A DNA stretch of 64,000 nucleotides from Acinetobacter suaedae (GCF_008630915.1 NZ_CP043909.1:496001-560000); one strand, 5' to 3'. Shown: positions 1-9,680, counted from the first letter of the stretch. Notes: generated from the sequence alone by a model not told the origin. Made by a program: numbers and translations.

Positions 1-153
1 AGGAAACGATTGCGTATAAAACGTGCATTTGTATAGAATGAAAAAGTATAGGATATATGTAATACAAATTTTATAAATTTGTTAACCTGCAAGTATAAAT
101 CGCTAACAATGAGGTTCTTGCATCAAAAAAATAAACAAGGATGGAGGAAGGAC

Positions 154-1464
154 ATGAATTCCATTATCCAAATGGACTCGGATATAAATCACACCTACAC
201 AGGGTTTGGTTTTTTCGACATCTACAATAAAAACAGTTTTAAGCAACCAGCACGTACGACGTGGATAGATGGTTGGAAAATTGAATATATGGCGATTGCA
301 GATCCTAAAACGATCTATAACACGCCGATTGTAATTGTCGGGGGCGCATTTCAAAATTTTAACTCTTATAAATATTGTGTTGAGCAACTTTTTGAGAGTG
401 GTCCTGTTATTTTAATCGATTTACCATCCATGGGCGCAAATCAACAAATTCGTAATGTTGATACGGGGGAATCCGCTGGTATTTTAGAGTTACCAGATCT
501 ATCCAAAATGCTTGGTCAATGGCTCGACATCGTTGGAATTAATAAAGTTTCTATGATGGGAATGTCTTTGGGATCCGTCGTTGCTTCCTCATTTGCACAT
601 CAACGCCCAGAACTGATTGATCGTATGGTGTTGATGGGGGTGATGCAAAAGACGCGTAAAAGTTGGCGTATGCTACTCGAAGAGTCATTGCATCTTATGC
701 GTGAGAATCGCATGGAGGAGTTTGGGCAAGCTGTTATCTTGTATTTGGTTAATCATGCCAAACTGGACAAAACACGTATGTCACCGACGGCAAAGCGTTT
801 GTTTTTTAGACAGATGGCTGAGTTTAGTGCAACAGAGCGTGAACGTTACGAGATCAATTGCAATCGTTTGCTTCGTCTAAGTGATGTACCTGTACCGCAA
901 TGTAAAACATTGGTTGCAGCAGGGCAGTACGATAGTTTTACTTTACCTCATGAAAATGCGGACTTTGCACTTCAATGCCAAGATATGCAGTTTGCTTTGA
1001 TTGCTAACGCAGATCATGTGCCACAATTACAACGCCGTAAAGAAACAATGAATTTGTTTACTTCATTCTTGAAAGGTGAATCCATCGATGACCTTGATGG
1101 CATTATTACCATGACACGTGAGGAAATGAAACAAATCGAACGTCGTGGTGAAGAACGTATTCCTGTCTTGCAACCAGAAACTAAACTAACACATCGTCAT
1201 TTAGATACTGAAGTTTTGGTTAAAGTTGTTGATATCACTTTCTTTGGTGTGTATTTAAAACTTGATGATTTAGAGCAGCTTAATTTTGTTAGCCAACATC
1301 CGCGTGATTTAGCATTGCATTTGGTTGATGAAGAAGGCGAATTTAAAATTGAATGTTTAACTTTTGATGCAACAGCGCAAGGGTTACGTATTTTGTTTAA
1401 ACATGGCAACTTTGACATAGCTGATCGTTTAACACGCTATATTCAACGTCAAAAACAGCAGTAA
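154..1464 (+). CDS. RhlA-like alpha/beta hydrolase with C-terminal PilZ domain
   Basis: The first 300 or so residues read as an alpha/beta hydrolase: the nucleophile elbow GMSLG has Ser138, followed later by an acidic residue in AAGQYDSF and a histidine in ANADHVP. The overall pattern resembles RhlA-type acyltransferase/hydrolases that make hydroxyalkanoyl lipids, which is a family guess. The C-terminus carries a PilZ-type signature: RGEER (about 331-335) matches RxxxR, and DITFFG (360-365) matches DxSxxG with Thr for Ser. PilZ domains bind cyclic di-GMP, so activity may be controlled by that messenger. The ATG at 154 is chosen because GGAGGAAGG lies just upstream; an in-frame ATG at 79 would add 25 unconvincing residues. 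The substrate is unknown. Confidence 0.75.
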   Translation: MNSIIQMDSDINHTYTGFGFFDIYNKNSFKQPARTTWIDGWKIEYMAIADPKTIYNTPIVIVGGAFQNFNSYKYCVEQLFESGPVILIDLPSMGANQQIRNVDTGESAGILELPDLSKMLGQWLDIVGINKVSMMGMSLGSVVASSFAHQRPELIDRMVLMGVMQKTRKSWRMLLEESLHLMRENRMEEFGQAVILYLVNHAKLDKTRMSPTAKRLFFRQMAEFSATERERYEINCNRLLRLSDVPVPQCKTLVAAGQYDSFTLPHENADFALQCQDMQFALIANADHVPQLQRRKETMNLFTSFLKGESIDDLDGIITMTREEMKQIERRGEERIPVLQPETKLTHRHLDTEVLVKVVDITFFGVYLKLDDLEQLNFVSQHPRDLALHLVDEEGEFKIECLTFDATAQGLRILFKHGNFDIADRLTRYIQRQKQQ

Positions 1465-1532
1465 CTTCATTTTTTTAGTAGATGAAAGGGAAGTAGGCGA
1501 TTTATGACCACTTCTCTTTTTTATTGGGGTTA

Positions 1533-2372
1533 TTACTTACTGGCTTGAATGGTCCAGACGAGATCGCCTAAATGCTGTTGCTTATTTTTCAGCGGCTTTT
1601 GCTCGAAGAATTGTTTAGGTTGTAAGACCGTAACGTGTTTAAAACCAGCTTCATGGAAAAATTGTTCAACTTCTGTTGGTGTTTGAAAATGAAAACTAAA
1701 GGCGCTACGGGACATCCATTTAAGCAAGCGGCTGCTGTTCCAAATAATTGTTGCAAGTTTGTTTTGCGTTGGCTCTGGATAAAGATCGGTAAGATAATGA
1801 AGTGCTGTAAAACCTTCACCGTAAGTTGCAATAGATTGGATCAATTGTTGTAATAATGGCTTATCAAAATAGTTAATTAAACCTTCACTAATAATCACTA
1901 GCGGGCGTTTAGAATCAAACACAGCAAAGGCAGCTGCAAATGCCTCTGTAAATAAGTCTACCGATAAAACCTCTTCGACATTTTCTTCGATCTGTTGTAA
2001 TGCTGCTTGCTTTGTTGCTGCCATATCGGGGAGATCGAGTTCGCGATAATGAATGTTTGGATAATGTTGCCTAAACCACCATCCACGAGGTGATAAGCCG
2101 CAAGCAATTTCAAGTACTTGTAAGTCTGAATGTTGGTGGATAAGTTGCTCTAAATGGGCATCTAGCATGGTGTGGCGTTGCTTGAGGGTTGTTCGCATGC
2201 TGCCGCCGACATATTTTTCGGCCCAGCTTTCAATTGGATGCACTAGAGCGGCTAATGTCTTACCTTTTGCGGTTGCAAGAGCGGGATGCGAAATCCCCAT
2301 CTGATACCAAATATACCCCGTATAGTGTGCAGTAAATGAAATATGGCGGTGTTTTGAAAGTTGTTGTGTCAT
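1533..2372 (-). CDS. Class I SAM-dependent methyltransferase, LCM/TcmP-like
   Basis: A 279-residue protein with a SAM-binding glycine motif, EIACGLSPRG (about 87-96), followed by an acidic strand end, YRELDLPDM, typical of the leucine carboxyl methyltransferase/TcmP-like group. It probably methylates a carboxylate or hydroxyl of a small molecule; the substrate cannot be read. An AGGA lies about 5 bases before the ATG. It converges on the upstream hydrolase gene with only about 70 bases between, where an imperfect stem and T-run near 1490-1521 may serve as a shared terminator. Confidence 0.7.
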   Translation of the reverse strand: MTQQLSKHRHISFTAHYTGYIWYQMGISHPALATAKGKTLAALVHPIESWAEKYVGGSMRTTLKQRHTMLDAHLEQLIHQHSDLQVLEIACGLSPRGWWFRQHYPNIHYRELDLPDMAATKQAALQQIEENVEEVLSVDLFTEAFAAAFAVFDSKRPLVIISEGLINYFDKPLLQQLIQSIATYGEGFTALHYLTDLYPEPTQNKLATIIWNSSRLLKWMSRSAFSFHFQTPTEVEQFFHEAGFKHVTVLQPKQFFEQKPLKNKQQHLGDLVWTIQASK

Positions 2373-2743
2373 CTGTCCTAGACTCTATTTTTCCATAAAT
2401 TTATCTTTGATATTTTTTATGCCGTAATTTTCATAGCAGAGTCATGCTGTGTTCTCATCTTATTTTAGTTATCAGCCTTCGGCTCGACCTACTTTTCTTT
2501 CGGGAAAAGTAGGTAAAACCATCTGTCATCCGTAAAACCTGAGGTGCGAATAGCAAAGATTAATAATCTTTGTCGCACCGCAAGGCGAAAGCTATGCTTG
2601 AGTATAGACTACGCACTTCGCTTGTCTTGCACTAAGTCAAAGCTTTAGTCGCTTTGACTTGCTTAGGTTGCGGATGACCTTACCGAGTATCTAATTGTTG
2701 AGAAAATCTTATGCAATAAAGATTTATCAATGACTCTGTAAAG
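2373..2743. repeat. Intergenic dispersed repeat element, copy 1 (core 2525-2678)
   Basis: This 371-base gap has no convincing ORF. It holds a structured non-coding element. The core is bounded by inverted GTCATCCG (2525-2532) and CGGATGAC (2671-2678), with several inner hairpins, including AAAGATTAATAATCTTT near 2555 and paired arms around CAAAGCTTTAG...CTTTGACTT near 2637-2660. Just before the core is another hairpin (CTACTTTTC with GAAAAGTAG, about 2489-2512). Related sequence occurs near 21180-21250 and 59955-60125, so this belongs to a dispersed family. The function is not known. Confidence 0.6.
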
Positions 2744-3766
2744 TTAGAACGAATTCTTAAATTCTTCAATGACTTTTCTGACGTTTTGCCAGTTTTCGTC
2801 GTCTAAAGTTAAGGTTGTACCCACCTGGATATTCGGGATTTTACCGCGCATACGTTCTAATCGTTGTTGATTCGGTAACGCCAATTCTTGGATTCCATCC
2901 AAAGCTGTGCAGGCGGCATTACGATCATTGCAAACTAAGCCCATATCACAACCTGCACTTAATGCCGCTTGAATACGTGCATCGGCACCACCAGCAACAC
3001 ATGCAGCTTGCATACTTAGATCATCAGAGAACAGTACGCCGTCAAATTTAAGCTCTTGACGTAGAATCGTTTGTAACCAAAAAGGAGAGAATCCAGCAGG
3101 GTTTGGATCGACTTGATCATAGATCACATGAGCAGGCATCAAAGCATCAAGTTGAGGCATGAGTTTGATAAAGCTTTGCATATCTTTGTCATAAATTTCT
3201 TGATATGAACGGCTATCAATGGCAGCGGCGACATGCGAATCTGCTTTTACCGAACCATGTCCGGGGAAGTGTTTGCCTGTGGTGGCCATACCTGCTTTTT
3301 TCATTCCGCGCATAAAAGCGTCGGCAAGAGGCACAATATCTTGCATATTTTTAGAGAAACCACGATCACCAATCACATCACTGACATCATTCAGATCTAA
3401 AACAGGTGCAAAGCTGAAATCAATACCAACAGCTAAAACTTCGGTTGCCATCAGCCAACCACATTGTTCTGCTAATTCAATCGCTTGTTGTGGGTTTTCC
3501 AAATAGTGTTCACCGAGTCTTCCCATTGCCGGTAATAAGGTAAAACCTTGTCTCAAGCGTTGTACCCGACCGCCTTCTTGGTCTACGGCAATCAGAATAT
3601 CAGGGCGTACTTGGCGCATATGATCGGTTAGGGCGCGAACTTGTTGAGGTGATTCAATATTTCGTGCAAATAAAATCATGCCGCCGACTTGCGGGGCTTG
3701 TAATAGTTCAATATCTTCTTGAGTAAGTTCTGTGCCAGCAATATCTAGCATCAAAGCGCCAATCAT
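2744..3766 (-). CDS. nagZ: Beta-N-acetylhexosaminidase NagZ
   Basis: A glycoside hydrolase family 3 enzyme that removes N-acetylglucosamine from anhydro-muropeptides during cytoplasmic peptidoglycan recycling. The sequence shows KHFPGHG (165-171), the DSHVA loop (176-180) expected to hold the Asp-His acid/base pair, and FSDDLSM (246-252) with Asp248 as the likely nucleophile. The length of 340 residues is normal for Gram-negative NagZ. In other bacteria its products feed AmpR-type beta-lactamase induction, but no such regulator is seen in this window. It is transcribed alone, facing away from prc. Confidence 0.95.
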   Translation of the reverse strand: MIGALMLDIAGTELTQEDIELLQAPQVGGMILFARNIESPQQVRALTDHMRQVRPDILIAVDQEGGRVQRLRQGFTLLPAMGRLGEHYLENPQQAIELAEQCGWLMATEVLAVGIDFSFAPVLDLNDVSDVIGDRGFSKNMQDIVPLADAFMRGMKKAGMATTGKHFPGHGSVKADSHVAAAIDSRSYQEIYDKDMQSFIKLMPQLDALMPAHVIYDQVDPNPAGFSPFWLQTILRQELKFDGVLFSDDLSMQAACVAGGADARIQAALSAGCDMGLVCNDRNAACTALDGIQELALPNQQRLERMRGKIPNIQVGTTLTLDDENWQNVRKVIEEFKNSF

Positions 3767-4014
3767 ATGTATTCCGTTTGAATTTTGATTAAAAAAATGA
3801 TGAAAAAAACGATAGCAAAATTGTGCAATGATTTGCTACATTTTGTCAGTACAGATTATGATAAAACTACATGATATTGATGATAAATACTTATTGTGAG
3901 GTTATTTATAGCGCCTGATAAGTATGCAGGCTGATAAAGTGTCGGATGAAATATGTTCTTAATTGCTCTATCGGCGTGTAATAATTGCCATATCCAAGGA
4001 AGTACCCAAATTTT

Positions 4015-6198
4015 ATGAAACTTCAAATGATAGCGTGTGCAGTTGCAATTGCGACTGGTGGTTTGTTTTTCTCTCATACAATTAATGAGGCATTTGCGGC
4101 AACAGAAGCATCTGCTGTCTCAACGGTGATTAAACCTACACAAGAACAAGCATTGGTTGCACGTCAGTTAGCAACATTGGTTGATCGCCAACACTACCTT
4201 AACATGCGCTTAGATGCATCGACTTCCAACCGTGTTTTGGATATGTATTTAGATAGTCTTGATCCTGATCATTCGCTTTTTTTGAGTGGTGAAGTTGAAG
4301 CGTATAAGAATAAATATGGTTCAAATTTTGGTAGTTCACTCAAAGCTGGGAATTTAACTGGACCATTTGAAATTCACGCACAGTATCGTGAGCGTTTGAA
4401 ACAGTTTTATGAGTTTATGTTGGCTGAGTTGAAAAAGCCGCAAAATTTACATCAAAAAGATGTTTACTTGGATCTAAAGCGAGAGAAAGCTCCTTACTTC
4501 CAGACCACTGCTGAGCAACAAGCGCATTGGCGTAAAATGCTGGTATCTCAGTTAATTAACTTAACTATTAGTAAAGAAGAAGAGTTAGCCAAGCAAAAGG
4601 CATTAAAAGAAAATCCATCACTTGCAAATGGACAAGACCTTACAGGACCTGAAGATCTTACACCTGTTCAGACGCTGACCAAGCGTTATACGCGTCAGTT
4701 AGAGCGTATGGCACGTCTAAAAAGTGATGATGTCTTAGAAAAAACTTTAAATGCGATGTTGGCGACTTACGATCCACATAGTAATTATTATCCACCAATT
4801 GATGCAATGGAGTTAAATCGCCAAACGACTTTACGCTTAGAAGGGATTGGCGTTTCGATTCGCCCAGAGCGTGGCAATGAAGATTACACTCGGATTGAAA
4901 CGATCGTCGAGGGTGGTCCTGCAAGTAAGTCTGGACAAGTTAAATCAGGTGATCGCATTATTGGCGTTGCGCAAGACGGCGAGAAAATGGTGGATGTCAT
5001 CGGTTGGCCAAGCTCTGAAATCGTTGGCTTGATTCGAGGTAAGCGAGGAACCAAAGTGGTTGTACGTTTACTTGGACCTGGTGCTCCGATGAGTCAAGCA
5101 CGTAATGTCACTTTAACCCGTGATGTTATTCAGGAAGAAGATGCAGGCGTTCGCTCACGTACCATAGAGATTACCCGTGATGGGAAGAAGCATACTTTTG
5201 GCGTGATCGAAATTCCATCCTTCTATTTTGATTATCGTTCACGCCGTGCTGGAGCTGAGTATCGCTCTGTTTCCGTTGATACGGCTAAAGCTTTAGAGGC
5301 ACTGAAAGCGAAAAAGGTAGAAGGAATCTTGGTTGATTTGCGAAATGATCCAGGTGGTTCTTTAGAAGAAGTTGCACGAATGCTGGGACAAGTCATCAAA
5401 TCTGGTCCTGTGGTTCAAATCCGGGATGGTAATGGTAATGTCAATGTATTTGAGGATACCGATGGTGGCGCACAAATTTATGCAGGGCCATTGGCTGTTC
5501 TTGTGAATTTAGCATCAGCATCGGCGAGTGAGATTTACTCTGCTGCAATTCAAGATTATGAGCGTGGTATCGTAATCGGTAGTACTACGACAGGGAAAGG
5601 GACTGCGCAAGTTCAGTTGGATTCGTTAGCTTATGGGCAAGCCACGCTAACACAGCGTAAATTCTATCGTATTACGGGTGGAAGTACCCAGAATAAGGGT
5701 GTAATTCCTGATATTAAACTTGTCGATATTTATAACGAGGAGTTTGGTGAACGTAAAGCGAAGAATGCGTTGAAGTGGGATACGATTCCAACAGCACCAT
5801 TCAAACGTGAGGGTTCTGTTCAACCTTATGTTGCTAAATTATCTCAATTTTCTGCTGAGCGCGTTGCTTTGGATGAGCAGTTTAAATATCTAGAGGCGAG
5901 AAAGGCTATTGCACAGAAAACCTCTGATCAGAAGCAGGTCGTATTGGATATTAACCAACGCCGTGCAGAATTGATTGACTTAGAGAAACAGACTTTAGAA
6001 GCTGAAAACCAGAGACGTATAGCATCAGGTCAAAAACCGTATGCAAATTGGGAAAGTTATCAAGCCTCTATTGATGCTTTAATTGAAGCTCGCGCTAAAA
6101 TGAAGGCACATCAACGTCCACCTTTGCCAGAAGAAGAGGCTTTTGTAACTGAAGCGGCAAATGTTCTTTTGGATTATGCAAAGTTACAAGCAAGATAA
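4015..6198 (+). CDS. prc: Carboxy-terminal processing (tail-specific) protease Prc
   Basis: A periplasmic serine protease of the S41 family that trims C-termini of envelope proteins and peptidoglycan enzymes. The N-terminus is a signal peptide (MKLQMIACAVAIATGGLFFSH). A PDZ domain lies near residues 250-330. The catalytic Ser-Lys pair is SASASE with Ser503 as probable nucleophile and TTGKGT with Lys528; the 25-residue spacing matches E. coli Prc. The C-terminal domain is helical and charged (DUF3340-like). ATG 4015 is chosen because AAGGA lies just upstream and a clean signal peptide follows; an in-frame TTG 30 bases earlier is less likely. A strong terminator follows. Confidence 0.95.
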   Translation: MKLQMIACAVAIATGGLFFSHTINEAFAATEASAVSTVIKPTQEQALVARQLATLVDRQHYLNMRLDASTSNRVLDMYLDSLDPDHSLFLSGEVEAYKNKYGSNFGSSLKAGNLTGPFEIHAQYRERLKQFYEFMLAELKKPQNLHQKDVYLDLKREKAPYFQTTAEQQAHWRKMLVSQLINLTISKEEELAKQKALKENPSLANGQDLTGPEDLTPVQTLTKRYTRQLERMARLKSDDVLEKTLNAMLATYDPHSNYYPPIDAMELNRQTTLRLEGIGVSIRPERGNEDYTRIETIVEGGPASKSGQVKSGDRIIGVAQDGEKMVDVIGWPSSEIVGLIRGKRGTKVVVRLLGPGAPMSQARNVTLTRDVIQEEDAGVRSRTIEITRDGKKHTFGVIEIPSFYFDYRSRRAGAEYRSVSVDTAKALEALKAKKVEGILVDLRNDPGGSLEEVARMLGQVIKSGPVVQIRDGNGNVNVFEDTDGGAQIYAGPLAVLVNLASASASEIYSAAIQDYERGIVIGSTTTGKGTAQVQLDSLAYGQATLTQRKFYRITGGSTQNKGVIPDIKLVDIYNEEFGERKAKNALKWDTIPTAPFKREGSVQPYVAKLSQFSAERVALDEQFKYLEARKAIAQKTSDQKQVVLDINQRRAELIDLEKQTLEAENQRRIASGQKPYANWESYQASIDALIEARAKMKAHQRPPLPEEEAFVTEAANVLLDYAKLQAR

Positions 6199-6216
6199 TC
6201 TAAAAGTGTTATAGTG

Positions 6217-6246
6217 AAAAAGCCCTATCATGTCATAGGGCTTTTT
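6217..6246. terminator. Intrinsic terminator after prc
   Basis: A perfect stem AAAAAGCCCTAT / ATAGGGCTTTTT with a six-base loop. The T-run on one strand and A-run on the other suit it to end both prc and the convergent DUF2147 gene. Confidence 0.9.
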
Positions 6247-6275
6247 GCTTTTTAATAGATTATTTTAATCGGATT

Positions 6276-6719
6276 TTAGTCTGCGCGAATCCAGATTTGG
6301 TTACGGCCCAATGCTGATACACCTAGATAGCCTCGTAAATGTAAGCGTTTGCCATTTGCACTTAGTTTAGCCCGCATGCTGTAAATTTTACCTGTATTGG
6401 GATCTAAAATTCGACCATTGGTATAGTTGAGACCTTCACTATACTTTAAATCTGTCACCACATCTAAGCCTAGAATTGGTTTATTGGTATATGGTGGTGG
6501 GCAATCAACACAGATTTCTTTTGGTGTATAACCTGTGCGGGGAGTAATCTTAACGATTTTCCCTGTATAGCTGCCATTCGATTCTTGGCGAATTTCAACT
6601 AACGCTTTTGGCGCCCCCGTCTTGTCATCAATACTTTGCCAGAGCCCCGTGATATCAACTGCAGAGGCAAAACTGCTGATTGTTGATAAGAATAAAACAC
6701 TTATTAATTTTTTCCCCAT
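6276..6719 (-). CDS. Secreted DUF2147 family protein
   Basis: A 147-residue protein with a signal peptide (MGKKLISVLFLSTISSFASA). The mature part has the DUF2147 pattern: ITGLWQSIDDKTGAPKALVEI, YTGKIVKI, an ICVDCPPP segment, NGRILDPNTGKIY, and a C-terminal LHLRGYLGVSALGRNQIWIR. The family is a small periplasmic or outer-surface beta-barrel fold of unknown role, sometimes linked to envelope stress. ATG 6719 is preferred over an in-frame TTG two codons upstream. It is monocistronic and converges on prc. Confidence 0.8.
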   Translation of the reverse strand: MGKKLISVLFLSTISSFASAVDITGLWQSIDDKTGAPKALVEIRQESNGSYTGKIVKITPRTGYTPKEICVDCPPPYTNKPILGLDVVTDLKYSEGLNYTNGRILDPNTGKIYSMRAKLSANGKRLHLRGYLGVSALGRNQIWIRAD

Positions 6720-6807
6720 GATCAAAAATCCATTTAATGTTCAAGTGTTCTATTATGGTTGATTTGTAATAACTAGTTCAATATTAATATGAGATTTGTG
6801 ACAAAAA

Positions 6808-7476
6808 TTAGGATAGAGATAAAATAAATGTAGGTAACCAAATGGCTGTAAATACACCATTCACCGCCATCCCAAATGCTGCATAACGTCCTGCAACTGG
6901 ACCTCGTTGCCATGCTTGTGCTGTACCAATCGCATGGGCGGCAAGCCCCAATGCTAAACCTGAAGCACGTTCATCGTGAATATGTTTTAAGATCCAAGGT
7001 GAAAAAGCTGCTCCAATAACGCCAGATAAAATCACGATTAGGGTAACCATCATTAATGGTGCATGGAGTAAAGTTGCAATGTTTAAGGCAATTGGAGTAG
7101 TGACTGCTCGTGTAGCAAAAGCCATGATTGTAGGTTCAGACATATGTAGCAAATAGGCAAGGCTCATAGGTAGGGCTACAGCACTGATGCTGGCAAAGCC
7201 TAAAATTCCAATCATGGATTTGATTGGTAAATCATCATAACGCATTGCTGCCAAAGGAATTGCGAGGGCAACTGTGACATAACCAAGTAAATGATTAAAT
7301 ACCCCGTTCACATTATCCATATACTGTTCATATGGAACACCCAAGATTGCTAGTAATCCAATGACAATAAACATAGCAAATACAATTAGTGGAATTTGAG
7401 GCATTTTCTTATTAAGAGGCTTAGCAATCAAATAACTAACCAAGGTGATTACGAATCCGTAAATAACCATAAACAT
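6808..7476 (-). CDS. LrgB/CidB family membrane protein
   Basis: A 222-residue polytopic inner-membrane protein with about six or seven hydrophobic segments. It contains the family-typical runs FATRAVTTPIALNIA and GLAAHAIGTAQAW. LrgB/CidB proteins pair with LrgA/CidA partners and are linked to murein hydrolase export, cell lysis or small-metabolite transport; the exact role in Acinetobacter is not established. It lies 10 bases downstream of the LrgA-like gene, so the two form an operon. Confidence 0.85.
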   Translation of the reverse strand: MFMVIYGFVITLVSYLIAKPLNKKMPQIPLIVFAMFIVIGLLAILGVPYEQYMDNVNGVFNHLLGYVTVALAIPLAAMRYDDLPIKSMIGILGFASISAVALPMSLAYLLHMSEPTIMAFATRAVTTPIALNIATLLHAPLMMVTLIVILSGVIGAAFSPWILKHIHDERASGLALGLAAHAIGTAQAWQRGPVAGRYAAFGMAVNGVFTAIWLPTFILSLS

Positions 7477-7486
7477 ATACGAACTC

Positions 7487-7849
7487 CTATAACCAACGTT
7501 TCGCCATTTTGGCGTAAATCCATAATGGCAATAAAGTACTCAGGGTAAGAATAAATAAAAATACAGGAATTTCTTTACCTAAATGAACCAGCATGATTAA
7601 TGAACCAGCGCAAATCGGTAGAAATGCAAAAGAGCTTTCTTTCATGATTTTATTGTTGGTATCAATTAGGCGATTAGAAATTTTGCGGAACCTTCTCCAA
7701 ATTAATAAGATAGTGAGTAGGCTAATGAGCCCCACTAAATTTCCAAGTTCGGGATGGTTGAAAAAGGTTGTGATCGCGACAGCCCCCTCACGAAATACAA
7801 CAATCAATAGAATTGTGTAAAACCAAGCTGTCCAATCAATTTCTTTCAT
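7487..7849 (-). CDS. LrgA/CidA family holin-like protein
   Basis: A 120-residue protein with four hydrophobic stretches and the signature ESSFAFLPICAGSLIMLVHLG, matching the CidA/LrgA family of holin-like proteins. It is the first gene of a two-gene operon with the LrgB homologue. The match and pairing are clear; whether it promotes or restrains lysis cannot be told from sequence. Confidence 0.8.
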   Translation of the reverse strand: MKEIDWTAWFYTILLIVVFREGAVAITTFFNHPELGNLVGLISLLTILLIWRRFRKISNRLIDTNNKIMKESSFAFLPICAGSLIMLVHLGKEIPVFLFILTLSTLLPLWIYAKMAKRWL

Positions 7850-7927
7850 GTTCTTTCTTACCCATGTTGATAGCGATGAAGATTGATACTGTTATTACAC
7901 TTGAATTGGAGCCAAGGATTGCGTGAC

Positions 7928-9265
7928 TCATTCTTGTTTAGATTCAAACTCTTCTAAAACTCGATGAAATAAGGATGCCTTTTCTCCAACAATTTCGTCT
8001 AATGGTAAGCGTGCTTGTTTAATCAGTTGTTCTAGCTTTTGAGGGGCGATGCATATAGATAAATGTAAGTCACCCTCATCATCATAATGTTCAGATTGAA
8101 TAACGTTCAAAGTGTAAAGTTGTGTGCGTAGTTTACCGTAAGCAGGTTTGAGGACTAAATCAAATTGTTGTAACTGTCCCATCAGACATTGTTGTACTGC
8201 TTGACTGAGTAAATCCAATCCTTGTCCTGAATGTGCAGATAGATAAACGCGATCTGGAAGTTCAGGTGTTTTATAAATAATTTTAGCAGTATCACCGCTC
8301 AGGTCGATTTTATTGTAGACATGTAAAATAGGTGCATCAGCTCCTATTTCTTTTAAAACAGATTCCACTGCTTCAATTTGTTCAAGCATATTGGGGCTAC
8401 TACTGTCGATAACATGCAATAGTAATGTCGCTTCTAGTGTCTCTTCTAAAGTTGCTTTAAAAGATTCAACTAAATCATGTTGTAGATTACGTACAAATCC
8501 TACAGTGTCTGCCAGTACAACTGTACCGATACCATCCCAATCAAGACGACGTAAGGTTGGGTCAAGTGTAGCAAAGAGTTGGTCAGCAGCGTAAACATCA
8601 CTTTTTGCTAGAATATTAAATAATGTTGATTTTCCTGCATTGGTATAACCGACTAAAGAGATTGTTGGGATAGCCGCTTTTTGTCGTGCAGCACGACCTT
8701 GTAAACGGGTTTGTTGTACTTTAATGAGTTTGTCTTTGAGTTGGGTAATTCGGACCCGAATGAGTCGGCGATCTGTTTCGAGTTGTGATTCACCAGGGCC
8801 GCGTAGGCCAATCCCACCTTTTTGCTGTTCTAAGTTACCTGTAAAACCACGAATCAAGCGAGTAGATAAATGTTTAAGTTGAGCCAATTCAACTTGTAAT
8901 TTACCTTCATGCGTGCGAGCTCGTAAAGCAAAAATGTCTAAAATCAAGCCAGTACGGTCGATGACTCGACATTTAAGGATTTTTTCCAAGTTGCGTTCTT
9001 GAGCAGGAGATAATGAATGATCAAAGATCACCAATTCTGCTTCAAACTCTTTGACGGCTTCTGCAATTTCATCAACTTTACCTGAGCCAATAAAAAATTT
9101 TGGATCTGGCTTATGGCGTTGAACTAAAATATGTTCTAAGACTTTGGCACCAGCAGATTGAGCGAGTAATCGGAATTCTTCAGCATCAAGATCATCAAGA
9201 AGCTGAACGGAAACACTGACCAAAATTGCTCGTTCACCACTTTGATGCTGTTCAAAATTTTCCAC
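7928..9265 (-). CDS. hflX: Ribosome-associated GTPase HflX
   Basis: A 445-residue GTPase. The N-terminal HflX domain ends in the glycine-rich GGIGLRGPGESQLETDRR segment (150-167), followed by a long helix and the G domain: G1 GYTNAGKST (206-214), the G3 DTVGF motif, and NKID for guanine recognition. HflX binds the 50S subunit and rescues stalled or heat-damaged ribosomes. The C-terminal extension (about 370-445) is normal for proteobacterial forms. In many bacteria hflX follows hfq; here no hfq is adjacent. Confidence 0.95.
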   Translation of the reverse strand: MENFEQHQSGERAILVSVSVQLLDDLDAEEFRLLAQSAGAKVLEHILVQRHKPDPKFFIGSGKVDEIAEAVKEFEAELVIFDHSLSPAQERNLEKILKCRVIDRTGLILDIFALRARTHEGKLQVELAQLKHLSTRLIRGFTGNLEQQKGGIGLRGPGESQLETDRRLIRVRITQLKDKLIKVQQTRLQGRAARQKAAIPTISLVGYTNAGKSTLFNILAKSDVYAADQLFATLDPTLRRLDWDGIGTVVLADTVGFVRNLQHDLVESFKATLEETLEATLLLHVIDSSSPNMLEQIEAVESVLKEIGADAPILHVYNKIDLSGDTAKIIYKTPELPDRVYLSAHSGQGLDLLSQAVQQCLMGQLQQFDLVLKPAYGKLRTQLYTLNVIQSEHYDDEGDLHLSICIAPQKLEQLIKQARLPLDEIVGEKASLFHRVLEEFESKQE

Positions 9266-9339
9266 GCTGTTTATAAATCCTTGGTCTTAAAGTCTTATTC
9301 TAGAACAAACTGAAAGCAAAGGGCAGAGACTGTTGGGAT

Positions 9340-9480
9340 TTATATAATATTGCTGCGTAAAAGCTCTATAAACCCTACCAATGTTCCGAAATATAAGATT
9401 GACCAACCAATAAACATTCTCAAGGCATATCCATATGAGATCGCCGTTTGAGGTGTAGATGCTGTTGCTTGAGGTTTCAT
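9340..9480 (-). CDS. Small membrane protein, 46 residues
   Basis: A short reading frame with a good AAAGGTG ribosome site before its ATG. It encodes 46 residues: a polar N-terminus (MKPQATASTPQTAISYGYAL) and one hydrophobic segment (MFIGWSILYFGTLVGFIELL, about 22-41). It lies in the otherwise empty 415-base gap between hflX and the acyltransferase gene. I do not recognise a named family. Support is the ribosome site, the coherent single membrane span and the lack of any competing gene. Confidence 0.5.
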   Translation of the reverse strand: MKPQATASTPQTAISYGYALRMFIGWSILYFGTLVGFIELLRSNII

Positions 9481-9680
9481 CTGTTCACCTTTTAATTTGA
9501 AAATTCGATTTTTAAATTATATTTGATCTATAAAACCATTTAAAATTGAAAAATATTATGCTTACATTCGGTTTTTGTTATGACACAAACTTTTATAAGA
9601 GGATATGAGCGTGATATAACTTGATTAATTCAATGTATACATGTTCAGTGATTTACTGACCTGATGGTTTTAATGATTTT

